This document shows, one piece after another, positions 28,379 through 39,725 of a stretch of 64,000 nucleotides of DNA. The DNA comes from Pseudoduganella plicata (lineage in GTDB: Bacteria; Pseudomonadota; Gammaproteobacteria; Burkholderiales; Burkholderiaceae_D): positions 5,332,001 to 5,396,000 of the forward strand of contig NZ_CP038026.1 of assembly GCF_004421005.1 (NCBI RefSeq), read 5' to 3'. Numbering within the stretch: position 1 is the first letter of the stretch; every line of letters starts with the position of its first letter. A program made the position numbers and the translations under genes. The notes under the pieces were generated by a model. That model worked only from the letters and a program-made list of their open reading frames with translations. It did no database searches and had not been told where the DNA came from.

Positions 28379-28831
28379 CTACCGCCGCAACAGCAGCAAC
28401 AGTATCCCCAGCAGCGCCCCGATGCAGATCGGCACCAGCGCACCGGTCGCGCGGCGCGGCGGACCGGCCTGCGCCTGCTGCGGCAGGCGCGCCAGCAGCT
28501 CGATGTCGTCCGGATGGACGTAGGTCTCCCCCACGGTGCGATAGGTCTGGAGCTCGTCATCGCGCACGCGCGCCCCAAGTTCGCGCGCCAGATCGAGCAT
28601 CAGTGCCAGCAGCGTCGGTCCCGGGTTGCTGGCCCACAGCTCCCCGGCCTGCAGGAACATGACTTCCGTATCGTCCGGCGTGGTCGGATCGACGAGGCGG
28701 GCATCGGCGCGAGCGTCCGGCGCCAGCACGTACGGGCTGCCGATGCGTTGCAGGGCGCGGACGATCTCGTCCGGCTCGATGGGCTGCGGCATGCCGCCAT
28801 CCGCGCGCAGGAGGGTGACGTGTCTGCCCAT
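28379..28831 (-). CDS. Hypothetical tail-anchored membrane protein
   Basis: A 150-residue protein with no recognised family. The soluble part (about 1-125) is acidic and helical, with TEVMFLQAGELWASNPGPTL and DIELLARLPQQAQ. The last 22 residues (GALVPICIGALLGILLLLLRR) form a single hydrophobic helix ending in two arginines, a C-terminal anchor with the bulk in the cytoplasm. It converges with clpA and lies 35 bases downstream of the broken PEP-CTERM gene on the same strand. Confidence 0.6.
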   Translation of the reverse strand: MGRHVTLLRADGGMPQPIEPDEIVRALQRIGSPYVLAPDARADARLVDPTTPDDTEVMFLQAGELWASNPGPTLLALMLDLARELGARVRDDELQTYRTVGETYVHPDDIELLARLPQQAQAGPPRRATGALVPICIGALLGILLLLLRR

Positions 28832-28866
28832 GCGTCAGCGGGTTGCCGGCGGTTCGGCGCGCAGCC

Positions 28867-29650
28867 TCATCGCCGGCGACGGCCCAGCAGCACGCCGAAA
28901 CCGCCGGCCAGCAGCGACCAGGTGGCCGGCTCCGGCACCGGCGGCAGGGGGGCGCCGTCGAGCGCAATGGCGTCGAACGCGAGGCCCGAGTCGGCCGACG
29001 CGTCGTACCAGTTCATCACGCCGAATTCCAGATAATAACTGCCGCTCGTGGCAATGGCATAGCTGGCGCCGATCCAGTCCGTCACGCCGCACGGCCACAT
29101 AGCAGGTGCCGGAATCCGCGCCCAGCGGGCTCCAGAAGGGCGGCGGCCCGGACACGGTGGACGATGACGGTGTCAGCCAGGCGGCAGGAGGCGGCATGCC
29201 GAATCCCGGGACGGCCCCCCCGCCCGGCGAGGTGCGGGCCGTAACGAGCAGGGCGGCCTGGTTGCCGTCCGCATGTATCAGGCGCACCCATGCGTAATCG
29301 GTGAAGTCGCCCGCGTCCGTTGTCACGTAGTTGAACTGGAACGTCAGCGCCTGGCCGGCCGCCGCCGTGAACAGGTGGGAGCGCAGCAGGCTGCCGCCAC
29401 CGGAGTCGGCCGGCGAGTTCACCCCGGGCAGCAGGACGCCGGGCGCGCCGCCATAGGTGGAAATCCAGCCGTAGTGCGTGCCGCCGTTCGGGGCCAGTTG
29501 CACGTCGCCGTCGGCCTCCGACACGCCGCATGCGCCGGTGCATTGCCACGACGCGGGGAGACCATTGTCGAAAATCTGTGCCGAGGCACCCTGGGCCAGC
29601 AGAGCCAGCATGCCGCCCGCCAGCAGGCGGCTGACTGAATGAAAGTTCAT
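28867..29650 (-). pseudogene. PEP-CTERM protein gene with a frameshift before the tag
   Basis: The first part (from 29650) encodes a signal peptide (LLAGGMLALLAQGASAQ) and a beta-rich body ending DSGTCY near 29099. The next family-like residues, WPCGVTDWIGASY through EFGVMNWYDASADSGLAFDAI, and the tag VPEPATWSLLAGGFGVLLGRRRR are encoded one base out of phase and stop at 28867. One extra base, or two missing, between about 29110 and 29096 explains this. Without correction, the first frame runs on to 28835 with an unrelated tail and no sorting tag. Either the gene is broken, it is phase-variable, or the sequence has an error. Confidence 0.8.
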
Positions 29651-29855
29651 GGCGTTCCTTCAAAGAGTTTGAGCAGGAACAGGACACATGCATATTTCAT
29701 GCCTCATGTTTTACGCCAGTCGTCGCCCGGAGCCGCCCGATCCCGCGATGAACGTTGTAAAAATTTCCGACAGTGGGGGGGCGTCCACACCAATACTATT
29801 TTCCCGCCGAGAACTGTGCCAGAATCATGTTCCACCGTCCCATCACTGCCCGCCG

Positions 29856-32800
29856 ATGCCCTCGCTCCGTCGTATCTCCCGTCTCCTGTTGTCCGCCGGA
29901 CTGCTGGCTGTCGCCGTCCACGCTGCGGCCGCGCAACCCTACCTGAGGTACCCCGCCATCCGCGGCGATGCCGTCGTCTTCACGGCCGAAGGCGACCTGT
30001 GGCGCGTGCCCGCCGCCGGCGGTGCCGCCCAGCGCCTGACGACGCATGCTGCCGCTGAAACCCATGCCGCCATTTCGCCGGACGGCCGCTGGGTGGCTTT
30101 CGCCGCCAGTTACGAAGGGGCGCAGGAAGCTTACGTGATGCCGCTTGCGGGCGGCCTGCCGCGCCGGCTGACGTTCGAGAACGGCAGCGTCACGGTGCTG
30201 GGCTGGACGGCTCAGGGCGAAGTGCTGGTCAGCACACAGAATTCCGTCGGGCCGGGGGCGCACCGCATCGTGGCCGCCGTCATGCCGGGCACGCTGGCGC
30301 GCCGTGTGTTCCCGGTCGCCGATGCCAATGACGCGGTGCTGGACGATACGGGCAAGACGCTGTACTTCACCCGTTACGGCCTCGTGCTGACCAACGACAA
30401 CGTGCGCCGCTACCGCGGCGGCGCGCATGCGCAGCTGTGGCGCTTCGAGCTGGACGGCAAGGCGGAAGCGCGTCCCGTGTTCCCGGGCGACGCCGCCAAC
30501 AACAAGCGCCCCATGTGGTGGCAGGGCCGGTTGTATTTCGTCAGCGACCGCGGCGGTACGGACAACCTTTGGACGGCCGCGCCCGACGGCAGCGACGTGC
30601 GCCAGCTCACCACGTACAAGGACTGGGACGTGCGCAACGCTACGCTGGGCGACGGCCGCGTCGCCTACCAGCTGGGCGCGGACCTGCACGTGTACGACCT
30701 GGCAAAACGCAGCGCGCAGCAGCTCAACATCAGCCTCGTCTCCGACTTCGACCAGCAGCGCACCCGCCTGATCCGCTCGCCGCTGGAGACGCTGACGAAC
30801 GTGCAGCTTTCGGGCAAGGAAGAACGCATCGTGCTGACGGCGCGTGGAAGGGTCAGCATCGCCGGCACGGGCAGCCAGCGCCGCGTCGAGATCGCCGTGC
30901 CGGAAGGCGCCCGCGCCCGCGACGCCATTTTTTCCGCCGACGAGAAGTGGGTGTACGCGATCGTCGACACCACGGGCGAGAACGAGATCTGGCGCTTCGC
31001 CAGCGATGGCTCGGGCCACGGCGAGCAGCTCACCAAGGACGGCAACAACCACCGCTGGGCACTGTATCCGTCACCGGACGGGCGCTGGCTGGGCCACACG
31101 GACAAGAAGGGCCGCTTCTGGCTGCTCGACCTGAAGACGCGCGAGAACACGCTGATCGACGACGCCGGCAAGGCCGGCATCGACCAGCACGACAACGTGG
31201 TCTGGTCGCCGGACAGCCGCAACATCGCGTTCGTGCGCAGCGCCAGCAGCGAGCAGCGCGACCAGATCGGCATGGTCAATGTCGCGACAAAGGAGCTGCT
31301 GTTCGTCACGTCGGACCGCTACACGTCGGGCGATCCCGCTTTTTCGCCGGATGGGCGCTGGCTGTACTTCCTGTCGGCGCGCCACTTCAAGCTGAGCAAC
31401 GGCTCGCCGTGGGGCGACCGCAATATGGGTCCGGTATTCGACAAGCGCACGGGCATCTTCGCGCTGGCGCTGCAGCCCGGGAACCGCTTCCCGTTCAAGC
31501 CGGACGACGAATTGAGCAAGGCGGCCGTCAAGCCGCCCGAAAGCCCGGAGGAGACGGCGGCGGAGAAGGCGGTCGAGAAGGCGGTGGACAAGCTGGCGGC
31601 CGACAAGGCCAAGGATGGCAGGCAGGCCAAGGAAACCAAACCCGTGCCGCCGCCAAAGCCGGCGTTGCCGGGTGTCGTCTACGCCGGGCTGGCGCAGCGG
31701 CTGTTCGAAGTGCCGCTCGCGCCCGGCAACTACCGCAAGCTGGCGGTGGACGACAAGCGCCTGTACTTCATCGATGCCGATGGCGCAGACAACCGCCCGG
31801 CACTGCGTACGCTGGCCATCGCCCGCACGGAGCCCAAGCCCGAGACGTTCGCCGCCAACGTGCGCGACTTCGACCTGTCGGCCGACCGCAAGCACCTGTA
31901 CTACAGGACGGGCAACGGCAATCCGGGCGACATGCTGATCGTGGAAGCGGGCGCCAAGGCGCCGGCCGATACCAGCAAGGCCAGAGTGAAGGTGGACGAC
32001 TGGAGCATCGTGTCGAACCCGCGCCAGGAATGGAAGCAGATGTTCAACGATGCCTGGCGCATGCACCGCGACTTCCTGTACGACGTCAAGATGCGCGGCG
32101 TGAGCTGGGTCGGCGTGCGCGACAAATACCTGCCGCTGGTCGAGCGCGTGACGGACCGCGCGGAACTGAACGACATCCTCGGCATGATGGTGGCCGAAGT
32201 GGGCGCGCTGCACTCGCAGGTGGCGCCGGGCGACATCCGCAAGAGCGCGCCGGAAGGCACGCCCGCCGGCCTGGGTGGCGTGCTGGCGCGGACCAGTACC
32301 GGGTATCGCGTCGACCGCGTCTACCGCAGCGAGAGCGAGCTGCCGGGCGAACGCTCGCCGCTGGCGCAGGCCGACGTGGACGTGCGCGAGGGCGACGTGA
32401 TCACGGCCGTCAACGGCAAGTCGGTCCTGGAAGCGCGCGACATCTCCGACCTGCTGCTGAACCAGGCCGACCGCCAGGTGCTGCTGAACGTGCAGCCGGC
32501 GAAAGGCGCCGCACGCGCCGTCATTGCGCTGCCCGTGACGATGGCACGGCAGGCCGCGCTGCAGTACAGCGACTGGGAGCAGGGCCGGGCCGAACGCGTC
32601 GCGCAGGCATCGGACGGCCGCGTCGGCTACCTGCACCTGCGCGCGATGGGCAGCGACGACATCGCCGCCTTTGCCCGCGACTTCTACGCCAACGTCAACC
32701 GCGACGGCCTGATCATCGACGTGCGGCGCAACCGCGGCGGCAATATCGACAGCTGGATCATCGAGAAGCTGCTGCGCAAGGCGTGGGCATTCTGGACGAC

Positions 32801-33224
32801 GCCGGTCGGCCAGACGTCGCCGAACATGCAGAACACGTTCCGCGGCCACCTGGTCGTGCTGGTCGACGAGCTGACGTACTCGGATGGGGAGACATTCGCC
32901 GCCGGCGTCAAGGCGCTGGGACTGGGTCCGCTGGTGGGCAAGCGTACGGCGGGCGCCGGCGTCTGGCTGAGCGACCGTAACCGCCTGGCCGACAACGGCA
33001 TGGTGCGGGTGGCGGAGATGGGCCAGTTCGACACCGACAAGGGCGTCTGGCTGATCGAGGGCGTGGGCGTCGTGCCGGACGTGGAAGTGGACAACCTGCC
33101 CAACGCCACGTTCAAGGGCGAAGACCGCCAGCTGGAAACGGCGCTGGAGATGCTGAAGAAGAAAATCGCCGAGTCGCCGGTGCGCCGGTATCAGGCGCAG
33201 CCCATCCCGGCGCTGAATTATTGA
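29856..33224 (+). CDS. Tricorn-like S41 family peptidase, exported
   Basis: A 1122-residue protease of the tricorn type. The signal peptide is MPSLRRISRLLLSAGLLAVA, cut near AAA-QP. A first half of beta-propeller repeats (many SPDGRW, SPDSRN, FSPDGRWLYF motifs) gates substrate entry. A charged Glu/Lys linker (about residues 560-610) follows, then a PDZ-like segment (about 800-890) and the S41 catalytic domain. Catalytic residues can be matched: His in GALHSQV, Ser-Asp in TYSDGETFA, Glu in WLIEGVGVVPD. The ATG at 29856 is chosen because the signal peptide starts there; no strong Shine-Dalgarno site is seen. It should degrade periplasmic peptides. Confidence 0.9.
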   Translation: MPSLRRISRLLLSAGLLAVAVHAAAAQPYLRYPAIRGDAVVFTAEGDLWRVPAAGGAAQRLTTHAAAETHAAISPDGRWVAFAASYEGAQEAYVMPLAGGLPRRLTFENGSVTVLGWTAQGEVLVSTQNSVGPGAHRIVAAVMPGTLARRVFPVADANDAVLDDTGKTLYFTRYGLVLTNDNVRRYRGGAHAQLWRFELDGKAEARPVFPGDAANNKRPMWWQGRLYFVSDRGGTDNLWTAAPDGSDVRQLTTYKDWDVRNATLGDGRVAYQLGADLHVYDLAKRSAQQLNISLVSDFDQQRTRLIRSPLETLTNVQLSGKEERIVLTARGRVSIAGTGSQRRVEIAVPEGARARDAIFSADEKWVYAIVDTTGENEIWRFASDGSGHGEQLTKDGNNHRWALYPSPDGRWLGHTDKKGRFWLLDLKTRENTLIDDAGKAGIDQHDNVVWSPDSRNIAFVRSASSEQRDQIGMVNVATKELLFVTSDRYTSGDPAFSPDGRWLYFLSARHFKLSNGSPWGDRNMGPVFDKRTGIFALALQPGNRFPFKPDDELSKAAVKPPESPEETAAEKAVEKAVDKLAADKAKDGRQAKETKPVPPPKPALPGVVYAGLAQRLFEVPLAPGNYRKLAVDDKRLYFIDADGADNRPALRTLAIARTEPKPETFAANVRDFDLSADRKHLYYRTGNGNPGDMLIVEAGAKAPADTSKARVKVDDWSIVSNPRQEWKQMFNDAWRMHRDFLYDVKMRGVSWVGVRDKYLPLVERVTDRAELNDILGMMVAEVGALHSQVAPGDIRKSAPEGTPAGLGGVLARTSTGYRVDRVYRSESELPGERSPLAQADVDVREGDVITAVNGKSVLEARDISDLLLNQADRQVLLNVQPAKGAARAVIALPVTMARQAALQYSDWEQGRAERVAQASDGRVGYLHLRAMGSDDIAAFARDFYANVNRDGLIIDVRRNRGGNIDSWIIEKLLRKAWAFWTTPVGQTSPNMQNTFRGHLVVLVDELTYSDGETFAAGVKALGLGPLVGKRTAGAGVWLSDRNRLADNGMVRVAEMGQFDTDKGVWLIEGVGVVPDVEVDNLPNATFKGEDRQLETALEMLKKKIAESPVRRYQAQPIPALNY

Positions 33225-33264
33225 CAGACCGGCGGCAAATGGCAGGCCCGGTCATGCACCGGCG

Positions 33265-34880
<1,616 letters not shown>

Positions 34881-34881
<1 letters not shown>

Positions 34882-34928
34882 GTTTCACATTATATTGCAG
34901 TGCTGTTTCAATGTTTCACAATGAAACG
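34881..34928. promoter_or_regulatory. Probable PrpR binding sites (TGTTTCA boxes)
   Basis: TGTTTCA occurs at 34881, 34904 and 34912, and the last forms a perfect dyad GTTTCA-CAA-TGAAAC (34913-34927). They lie 55-100 bases upstream of the sigma-54 promoter, a typical enhancer position. A weaker half-site (CGAAACG) follows at 34942. Confidence 0.65.
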
Positions 34929-34982
34929 TCTACAGAGTGAACGAAACGTTGCAAGTGCTTGATTTCGCACGCTTGGCGCCGG

Positions 34983-34998
34983 TGGCACGCCCCTTGCA
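34983..34998 (+). promoter_or_regulatory. Sigma-54 (-24/-12) promoter of the prp operon
   Basis: TGGCAC (34983-34988), five bases, TTGCA (34994-34998): a full match to the sigma-54 consensus. The predicted start is near 35009, about 34 bases before prpB. Confidence 0.92.
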
Positions 34999-35042
34999 AT
35001 AGAAAAAGCATCATTTGCCGTAGCCACCATTGAAAGGTCATC

Positions 35043-35930
35043 ATGAGTCAACTCTCCGCCGGCGCTGCGTTTCGTCAGGCCGTCCGTGAAGAAGCGCCGC
35101 TGCAAGTCGTGGGCGCCATCAATGCCAACCACGCCCTGCTGGCCCAGCGTGCGGGCTTTCGCGCCATCTACCTGTCCGGCGGCGGTGTCGCGGCCGGGTC
35201 GCTCGGCCTGCCCGATCTCGGCATCTCGGGTCTCGAGGACGTGCTGATCGACGTGCGCCGCATCACCGACGTCTGCGATCTGCCGCTGCTGGTCGATGTC
35301 GACACGGGCTTCGGCGCCTCCGCCTTCAACGTGGCGCGTACCGTCAAGTCGCTGATCAAGGCCGGCGCCGGCGCCATGCACATCGAGGACCAGGTGGGCG
35401 CCAAGCGCTGCGGCCACCGGCCCGGCAAGGAGATCGTCAGCAAGGCAGAGATGGTCGACCGCATCAAGGCCGCCGTCGACGCCCGCACGGACGAGAACTT
35501 CGTCATCATGGCGCGCACGGACGCGCTGGCGGTGGAAGGGATGGACGCCGCGCTGGAGCGCGCCATCGCCTGCGTCGAAGCCGGGGCCGACATGATCTTC
35601 CCGGAAGCGATGACGGAGCTGTCGATGTACAAGCGCTTCGTGGACGCCGTCAAGGTGCCGGTGCTGGCCAACATCACGGAATTCGGCTCGACGCCGCTGT
35701 TCACCGTGGAAGAACTGAAGACGGCGGACGTGGGCCTCGTGCTGTACCCGCTGTCCGCCTTCCGCGCGATGAACAAGGCGGCCGAAAACGTCTACGGCGC
35801 AATCCGTCGCGACGGCTCCCAGAAGGCCGTGCTGGACACCATGCAGACGCGCGAGGAACTGTACGACCGCATCAACTACCACGCCTTTGAACAGAAGCTC
35901 GACGCGCTGTTCCAGGCCGCAAAAAAATAA
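35043..35930 (+). CDS. prpB: 2-methylisocitrate lyase PrpB
   Basis: A 295-residue enzyme splitting 2-methylisocitrate into pyruvate and succinate, the last step of the methylcitrate cycle. The ICL/PEP-mutase signature KRCGHRPGKEIV with the catalytic Cys, the Mg-binding region VDVDTGFG and the family start FRQAVREEAPLQVVGAINA are present. AAAGG lies before the ATG. It is first in the operon, and the stop is 13 bases before prpC. Confidence 0.96.
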   Translation: MSQLSAGAAFRQAVREEAPLQVVGAINANHALLAQRAGFRAIYLSGGGVAAGSLGLPDLGISGLEDVLIDVRRITDVCDLPLLVDVDTGFGASAFNVARTVKSLIKAGAGAMHIEDQVGAKRCGHRPGKEIVSKAEMVDRIKAAVDARTDENFVIMARTDALAVEGMDAALERAIACVEAGADMIFPEAMTELSMYKRFVDAVKVPVLANITEFGSTPLFTVEELKTADVGLVLYPLSAFRAMNKAAENVYGAIRRDGSQKAVLDTMQTREELYDRINYHAFEQKLDALFQAAKK

Positions 35931-35943
35931 GGAGACCATCGAG

Positions 35944-37092
35944 ATGACCGAAGCCACCACCTTCAAGCCCAAGAAATCCGTCGCCCTGTCCGGCGTCGCC
36001 GCGGGGAACACCGCGCTGTGCAGCGTCGGCAAGACGGGCAACGACCTGCACTATCGCGGCTACGACATCCTGGACGTGGCCGACAGCTGCGAGTTCGAGG
36101 AAATCGCCTACCTGCTGGTGCACGGCAAGCTGCCCAACAGCGGCGAACTGCGCGGCTACAAGGCCAAACTGCGTTCGCTGCGCGGCCTGCCGCAGGCCGT
36201 GAAAACGGCGCTGGAAGCGCTGCCGGCCGGCGCCCACCCGATGGACGTGATGCGCACGGGCGTCTCCACGCTGGGCTGCACGCTGCCGGAAAAGGACGAC
36301 CACAATATCGCCGGCGCGCGCGACATCGCCGACCGCCTGATGGCGTCGTTCGGCTCGATGCTGCTGTACTGGTACCACTACAGCCATAACGGCAAGCGCA
36401 TCGAGGTCGAGACGGACGACGACAGTATCGGCGGCCACTTCCTGCACCTGCTGCACGGCCACCCGCCCCGCGATAGCTGGGTCAAGGCGATGCACACGTC
36501 GCTGATCCTGTACGCGGAACACGAGTTCAACGCGTCCACCTTCACGGCCCGCGTCATCGCCGGCACGGGCTCGGACATGCACTCGGCCATCACGGGCGCC
36601 ATCGGCGCGCTGCGCGGACCGAAGCACGGCGGCGCCAACGAGGTGGCGCTGGAAATCCAGAAGCGCTACGAAAACGCCGACGAGGCGGAAAGCGACATCC
36701 GCGCCCGCGTGGCGAACAAGGAAGTCGTCATCGGCTTCGGCCACCCCGTCTACACGATCTCCGACCCGCGCAACAAGGTGATCAAGGAAGTGGCGCGCAA
36801 GCTGTCCCAGGAAGGCGGCTCGATGAAGATGTTCGATATCGCCGAGCGCCTGGAAACGGTCATGTGGGACATCAAGAAGATGTTCCCGAACCTGGACTGG
36901 TTCTCCGCCGTGTCGTACCACATGATGGGCGTGCCGACGGCCATGTTCACGCCGCTGTTCGTCATCTCGCGCACGTCCGGCTGGGCCGCGCACGTCATCG
37001 AACAGCGCATCGACAACAAGATCATCCGCCCAAGCGCGAACTATGTCGGTCCCGAGGATCTGCAGTTCGTGCCGCTTGCGGACCGGAAGTAA
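35944..37092 (+). CDS. prpC: 2-methylcitrate synthase PrpC
   Basis: A 382-residue enzyme of the citrate synthase family condensing propionyl-CoA with oxaloacetate. Catalytic His residues are seen in HEFNASTF and GFGHPVY, and the Asp lies in the segment after MFTPLFVISRTSGW. The length (about 380) and the start KKSVALSGVAAGNTALCSVG are typical of PrpC rather than GltA. The ATG at 35944 has GGAG upstream. acnD follows after 11 bases. Confidence 0.95.
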   Translation: MTEATTFKPKKSVALSGVAAGNTALCSVGKTGNDLHYRGYDILDVADSCEFEEIAYLLVHGKLPNSGELRGYKAKLRSLRGLPQAVKTALEALPAGAHPMDVMRTGVSTLGCTLPEKDDHNIAGARDIADRLMASFGSMLLYWYHYSHNGKRIEVETDDDSIGGHFLHLLHGHPPRDSWVKAMHTSLILYAEHEFNASTFTARVIAGTGSDMHSAITGAIGALRGPKHGGANEVALEIQKRYENADEAESDIRARVANKEVVIGFGHPVYTISDPRNKVIKEVARKLSQEGGSMKMFDIAERLETVMWDIKKMFPNLDWFSAVSYHMMGVPTAMFTPLFVISRTSGWAAHVIEQRIDNKIIRPSANYVGPEDLQFVPLADRK

Positions 37093-37103
37093 GAGGCATT
37101 GGC

Positions 37104-39725
37104 ATGACTATCGCAATGAACAGCGCGTACCGCACGCCGCTGGCCGGTACCAGTCTCGATTACTTCGATGCGCGCGCCGCCGTCGAGGCGATCGAAGCGG
37201 GCGCTTACGACAAGCTGCCCTACACGTCGCGCGTGCTGGCGGAGAACCTGTGCCGCCGCTGCGACGCGACCCAGCTGACGGCTTCGCTGCAGCAGATCGT
37301 CGGCCGCAAGCGCGACCTGGATTTCCCGTGGTTCCCGGCCCGCGTCGTCTGCCATGACATCCTGGGCCAGACCGCTCTCGTCGACCTGGCCGGCCTGCGC
37401 GACGCCATCGCGGAGCAGGGTGGCGATCCGGCCCTCGTCAATCCGGTGGTGCCGACGCAGCTGGTCGTCGACCATTCGCTGGCCGTCGAATGCGGCGGGT
37501 TCGATCCGCAGGCGTTCGAGAAGAACCGCGCCATCGAGGACCGCCGCAACGAGGACCGCTTCCACTTCATCGACTGGACCAAGAAGGCGTTCCGCAACGT
37601 GGACGTGATCCCGCCGGGGAACGGCATCCTGCACCAGATCAACCTGGAGCGGATGTCGCCGGTGATCCAGGTGGAGAATGGCGTGGCCTACCCGGACACG
37701 CTGGTCGGCACCGACTCCCATACGCCGATGGTCGATGCGCTGGGCGTCATCGCCGTCGGCGTGGGCGGGCTGGAGGCGGAAACGGTGATGCTGGGCCGCG
37801 CCTCCTGGATGCGCCTGCCCGACATCGTCGGCGTGCAGCTGACGGGCCGTCCGCAGCCGGGCATCACGGCCACCGACATCGTGCTGGCGCTGACGGAATT
37901 CCTGCGCAAGCAGAAGGTGGTATCGGCCTACCTGGAGTTCTTCGGCGAAGGCGCCACGGCGCTGACGCTGGGCGACCGCGCCACGATCTCGAACATGGCG
38001 CCGGAATTCGGCGCCACGGCGGCGATGTTCTACATCGACGAACAGACGACGAAGTACCTGCGCCTGACGGGCCGCGACGAGGAACTGGTCGCGCTGGTCG
38101 AGCTGTACGCGAAGAAGACGGGCCTGTGGGCCGACGCCCTCAAGGATGCCGAGTACGAACGCACCCTGAGCTTCGATCTGTCGAGTGTCGTGCGCAATAT
38201 CGCGGGGCCTTCGAATCCGCACAAGCGCGTGCCGACGTCGGAGCTGGCCGCGCGCGGCATTTCCGGCATCGTCGAGAACGAGCCGGGGCGCATGCCGGAC
38301 GGCGCCGTCATCATTGCCGCGATCACCAGCTGCACCAACACGAACAACCCGCGCAACATGATCGCGGCGGGCCTGCTGGCCCGTAACGCCAATCGCCACG
38401 GGCTGCTGCGGAAACCCTGGGTGAAAAGCTCGCTGGCGCCCGGCTCGAAGGCCGTGACGCTGTACCTGGAAGAAGCCGGGCTGCTGCCGGAACTGGAAGC
38501 GCTGGGCTTTGGTGTCGTCGCGTATGCCTGCACGTCGTGCAACGGCATGTCCGGCGCGCTCGATCCCGCCATCCAGCAGGAGATCGTCGAGCGCAACCTG
38601 TACGCGACGGCCGTCCTGTCGGGCAACCGCAATTTCGACGGCCGCATCCACCCGTATGCGCAGCAGGCGTTCCTCGCTTCGCCGCCGCTGGTGGTGGCGT
38701 ATGCGATCGCCGGCACGATCCGTTTCGATATCGAGAAGGACGTGCTGGGCACGACGGCCGACGGCCAGCCGATCCGCCTGGAAGACCTGTGGCCGGGCGA
38801 CGAGGAGATCGACGCCATCGTCGCGTCCAGCGTCAAGCCGGATCACTTCCGCAAGGTGTACATCCCGATGTTCGCGCGCACCGAGGATGCCGGGGAGGCC
38901 GTCAGCCCGCTGTACGACTGGCGAGCGCAAAGCACGTATATCCGCCGCCCGCCGTACTGGGAGGGCGCGCTGGCCGGCGAACGCACGTTGCGCGGCATGC
39001 GCCCGCTTGCTCTGCTGGGCGACAACATCACGACGGATCACCTGTCGCCGTCGAACGCCATCATGCTGGACTCCGCGGCCGGCGAGTACCTGGCGAAGAT
39101 GGGCCTGCCGGAGGAAGACTTCAACTCGTACGCGACCCACCGGGGCGATCACCTGACGGCGCAGCGGGCCACGTTCGCCAACCCGACCTTGAAGAACGAG
39201 ATGGTCGTCGTCGATGGCCAGCTCAAGGCCGGCTCGCTGGCGCGCATCGAACCCGAGGGCAGGGTGGTGCGCATGTGGGAAGCGATCGAGACGTATATGG
39301 AACGCAAGCAGCCGCTGATCATCATCGCCGGCGCCGACTATGGCCAGGGCTCGTCGCGCGACTGGGCTGCGAAAGGCGTACGGCTGGCCGGTGTCGAAGC
39401 CATCGTCGCTGAGGGTTTTGAACGGATTCACCGCACCAATCTGGTGGGCATGGGCGTGCTGCCGCTGGAGTTCGTGGGCGGCATCAACCGCGTCACTTTG
39501 GGACTGGACGGCACGGAGACGTATGACGTCGTGGGCGAACGGCAGCCGCGTGCGACGCTGACATTGACGATCCATCGCGCCAGCGGCGAAAGCCTGACGG
39601 TGCCGGTGCTGTGCCGGCTCGACACGGCCGAAGAACTGGCGATCTACGAGGCGGGCGGCGTGCTGCAGCGCTTCGCGCAGGACTTCCTGGCCGCGACCGT
39701 CGTCACCACCAGCGAGGCGGCATGA
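37104..39725 (+). CDS. acnD: Fe/S-dependent 2-methylisocitrate dehydratase AcnD
   Basis: An 873-residue aconitase-family enzyme dehydrating 2-methylcitrate to 2-methyl-trans-aconitate. The 4Fe-4S cysteines are visible in TSCTNTNNP and ACTSCNG, and the swivelling C-terminal domain has GDNITTDHLSPS and GADYGQGSSRDWAAKG. It replaces PrpD and needs PrpF, which is the next gene. The ATG at 37104 gives the family N-terminus (YRTPLAGTSLDYFDARAAVE). Its stop overlaps prpF. Confidence 0.95.
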   Translation: MTIAMNSAYRTPLAGTSLDYFDARAAVEAIEAGAYDKLPYTSRVLAENLCRRCDATQLTASLQQIVGRKRDLDFPWFPARVVCHDILGQTALVDLAGLRDAIAEQGGDPALVNPVVPTQLVVDHSLAVECGGFDPQAFEKNRAIEDRRNEDRFHFIDWTKKAFRNVDVIPPGNGILHQINLERMSPVIQVENGVAYPDTLVGTDSHTPMVDALGVIAVGVGGLEAETVMLGRASWMRLPDIVGVQLTGRPQPGITATDIVLALTEFLRKQKVVSAYLEFFGEGATALTLGDRATISNMAPEFGATAAMFYIDEQTTKYLRLTGRDEELVALVELYAKKTGLWADALKDAEYERTLSFDLSSVVRNIAGPSNPHKRVPTSELAARGISGIVENEPGRMPDGAVIIAAITSCTNTNNPRNMIAAGLLARNANRHGLLRKPWVKSSLAPGSKAVTLYLEEAGLLPELEALGFGVVAYACTSCNGMSGALDPAIQQEIVERNLYATAVLSGNRNFDGRIHPYAQQAFLASPPLVVAYAIAGTIRFDIEKDVLGTTADGQPIRLEDLWPGDEEIDAIVASSVKPDHFRKVYIPMFARTEDAGEAVSPLYDWRAQSTYIRRPPYWEGALAGERTLRGMRPLALLGDNITTDHLSPSNAIMLDSAAGEYLAKMGLPEEDFNSYATHRGDHLTAQRATFANPTLKNEMVVVDGQLKAGSLARIEPEGRVVRMWEAIETYMERKQPLIIIAGADYGQGSSRDWAAKGVRLAGVEAIVAEGFERIHRTNLVGMGVLPLEFVGGINRVTLGLDGTETYDVVGERQPRATLTLTIHRASGESLTVPVLCRLDTAEELAIYEAGGVLQRFAQDFLAATVVTTSEAA

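Noticed and set aside
30437..32980. An 847-codon plus-strand frame inside the tricorn-like gene
   Set aside because: It is the alternative frame of a protein with matched catalytic residues; Arg/Gly/Ala-rich and without homology-like features.
37041..39575. An 844-codon minus-strand frame opposite acnD
   Set aside because: Antisense shadow of an intact aconitase-family gene; no recognisable domain and no ribosome-binding site.
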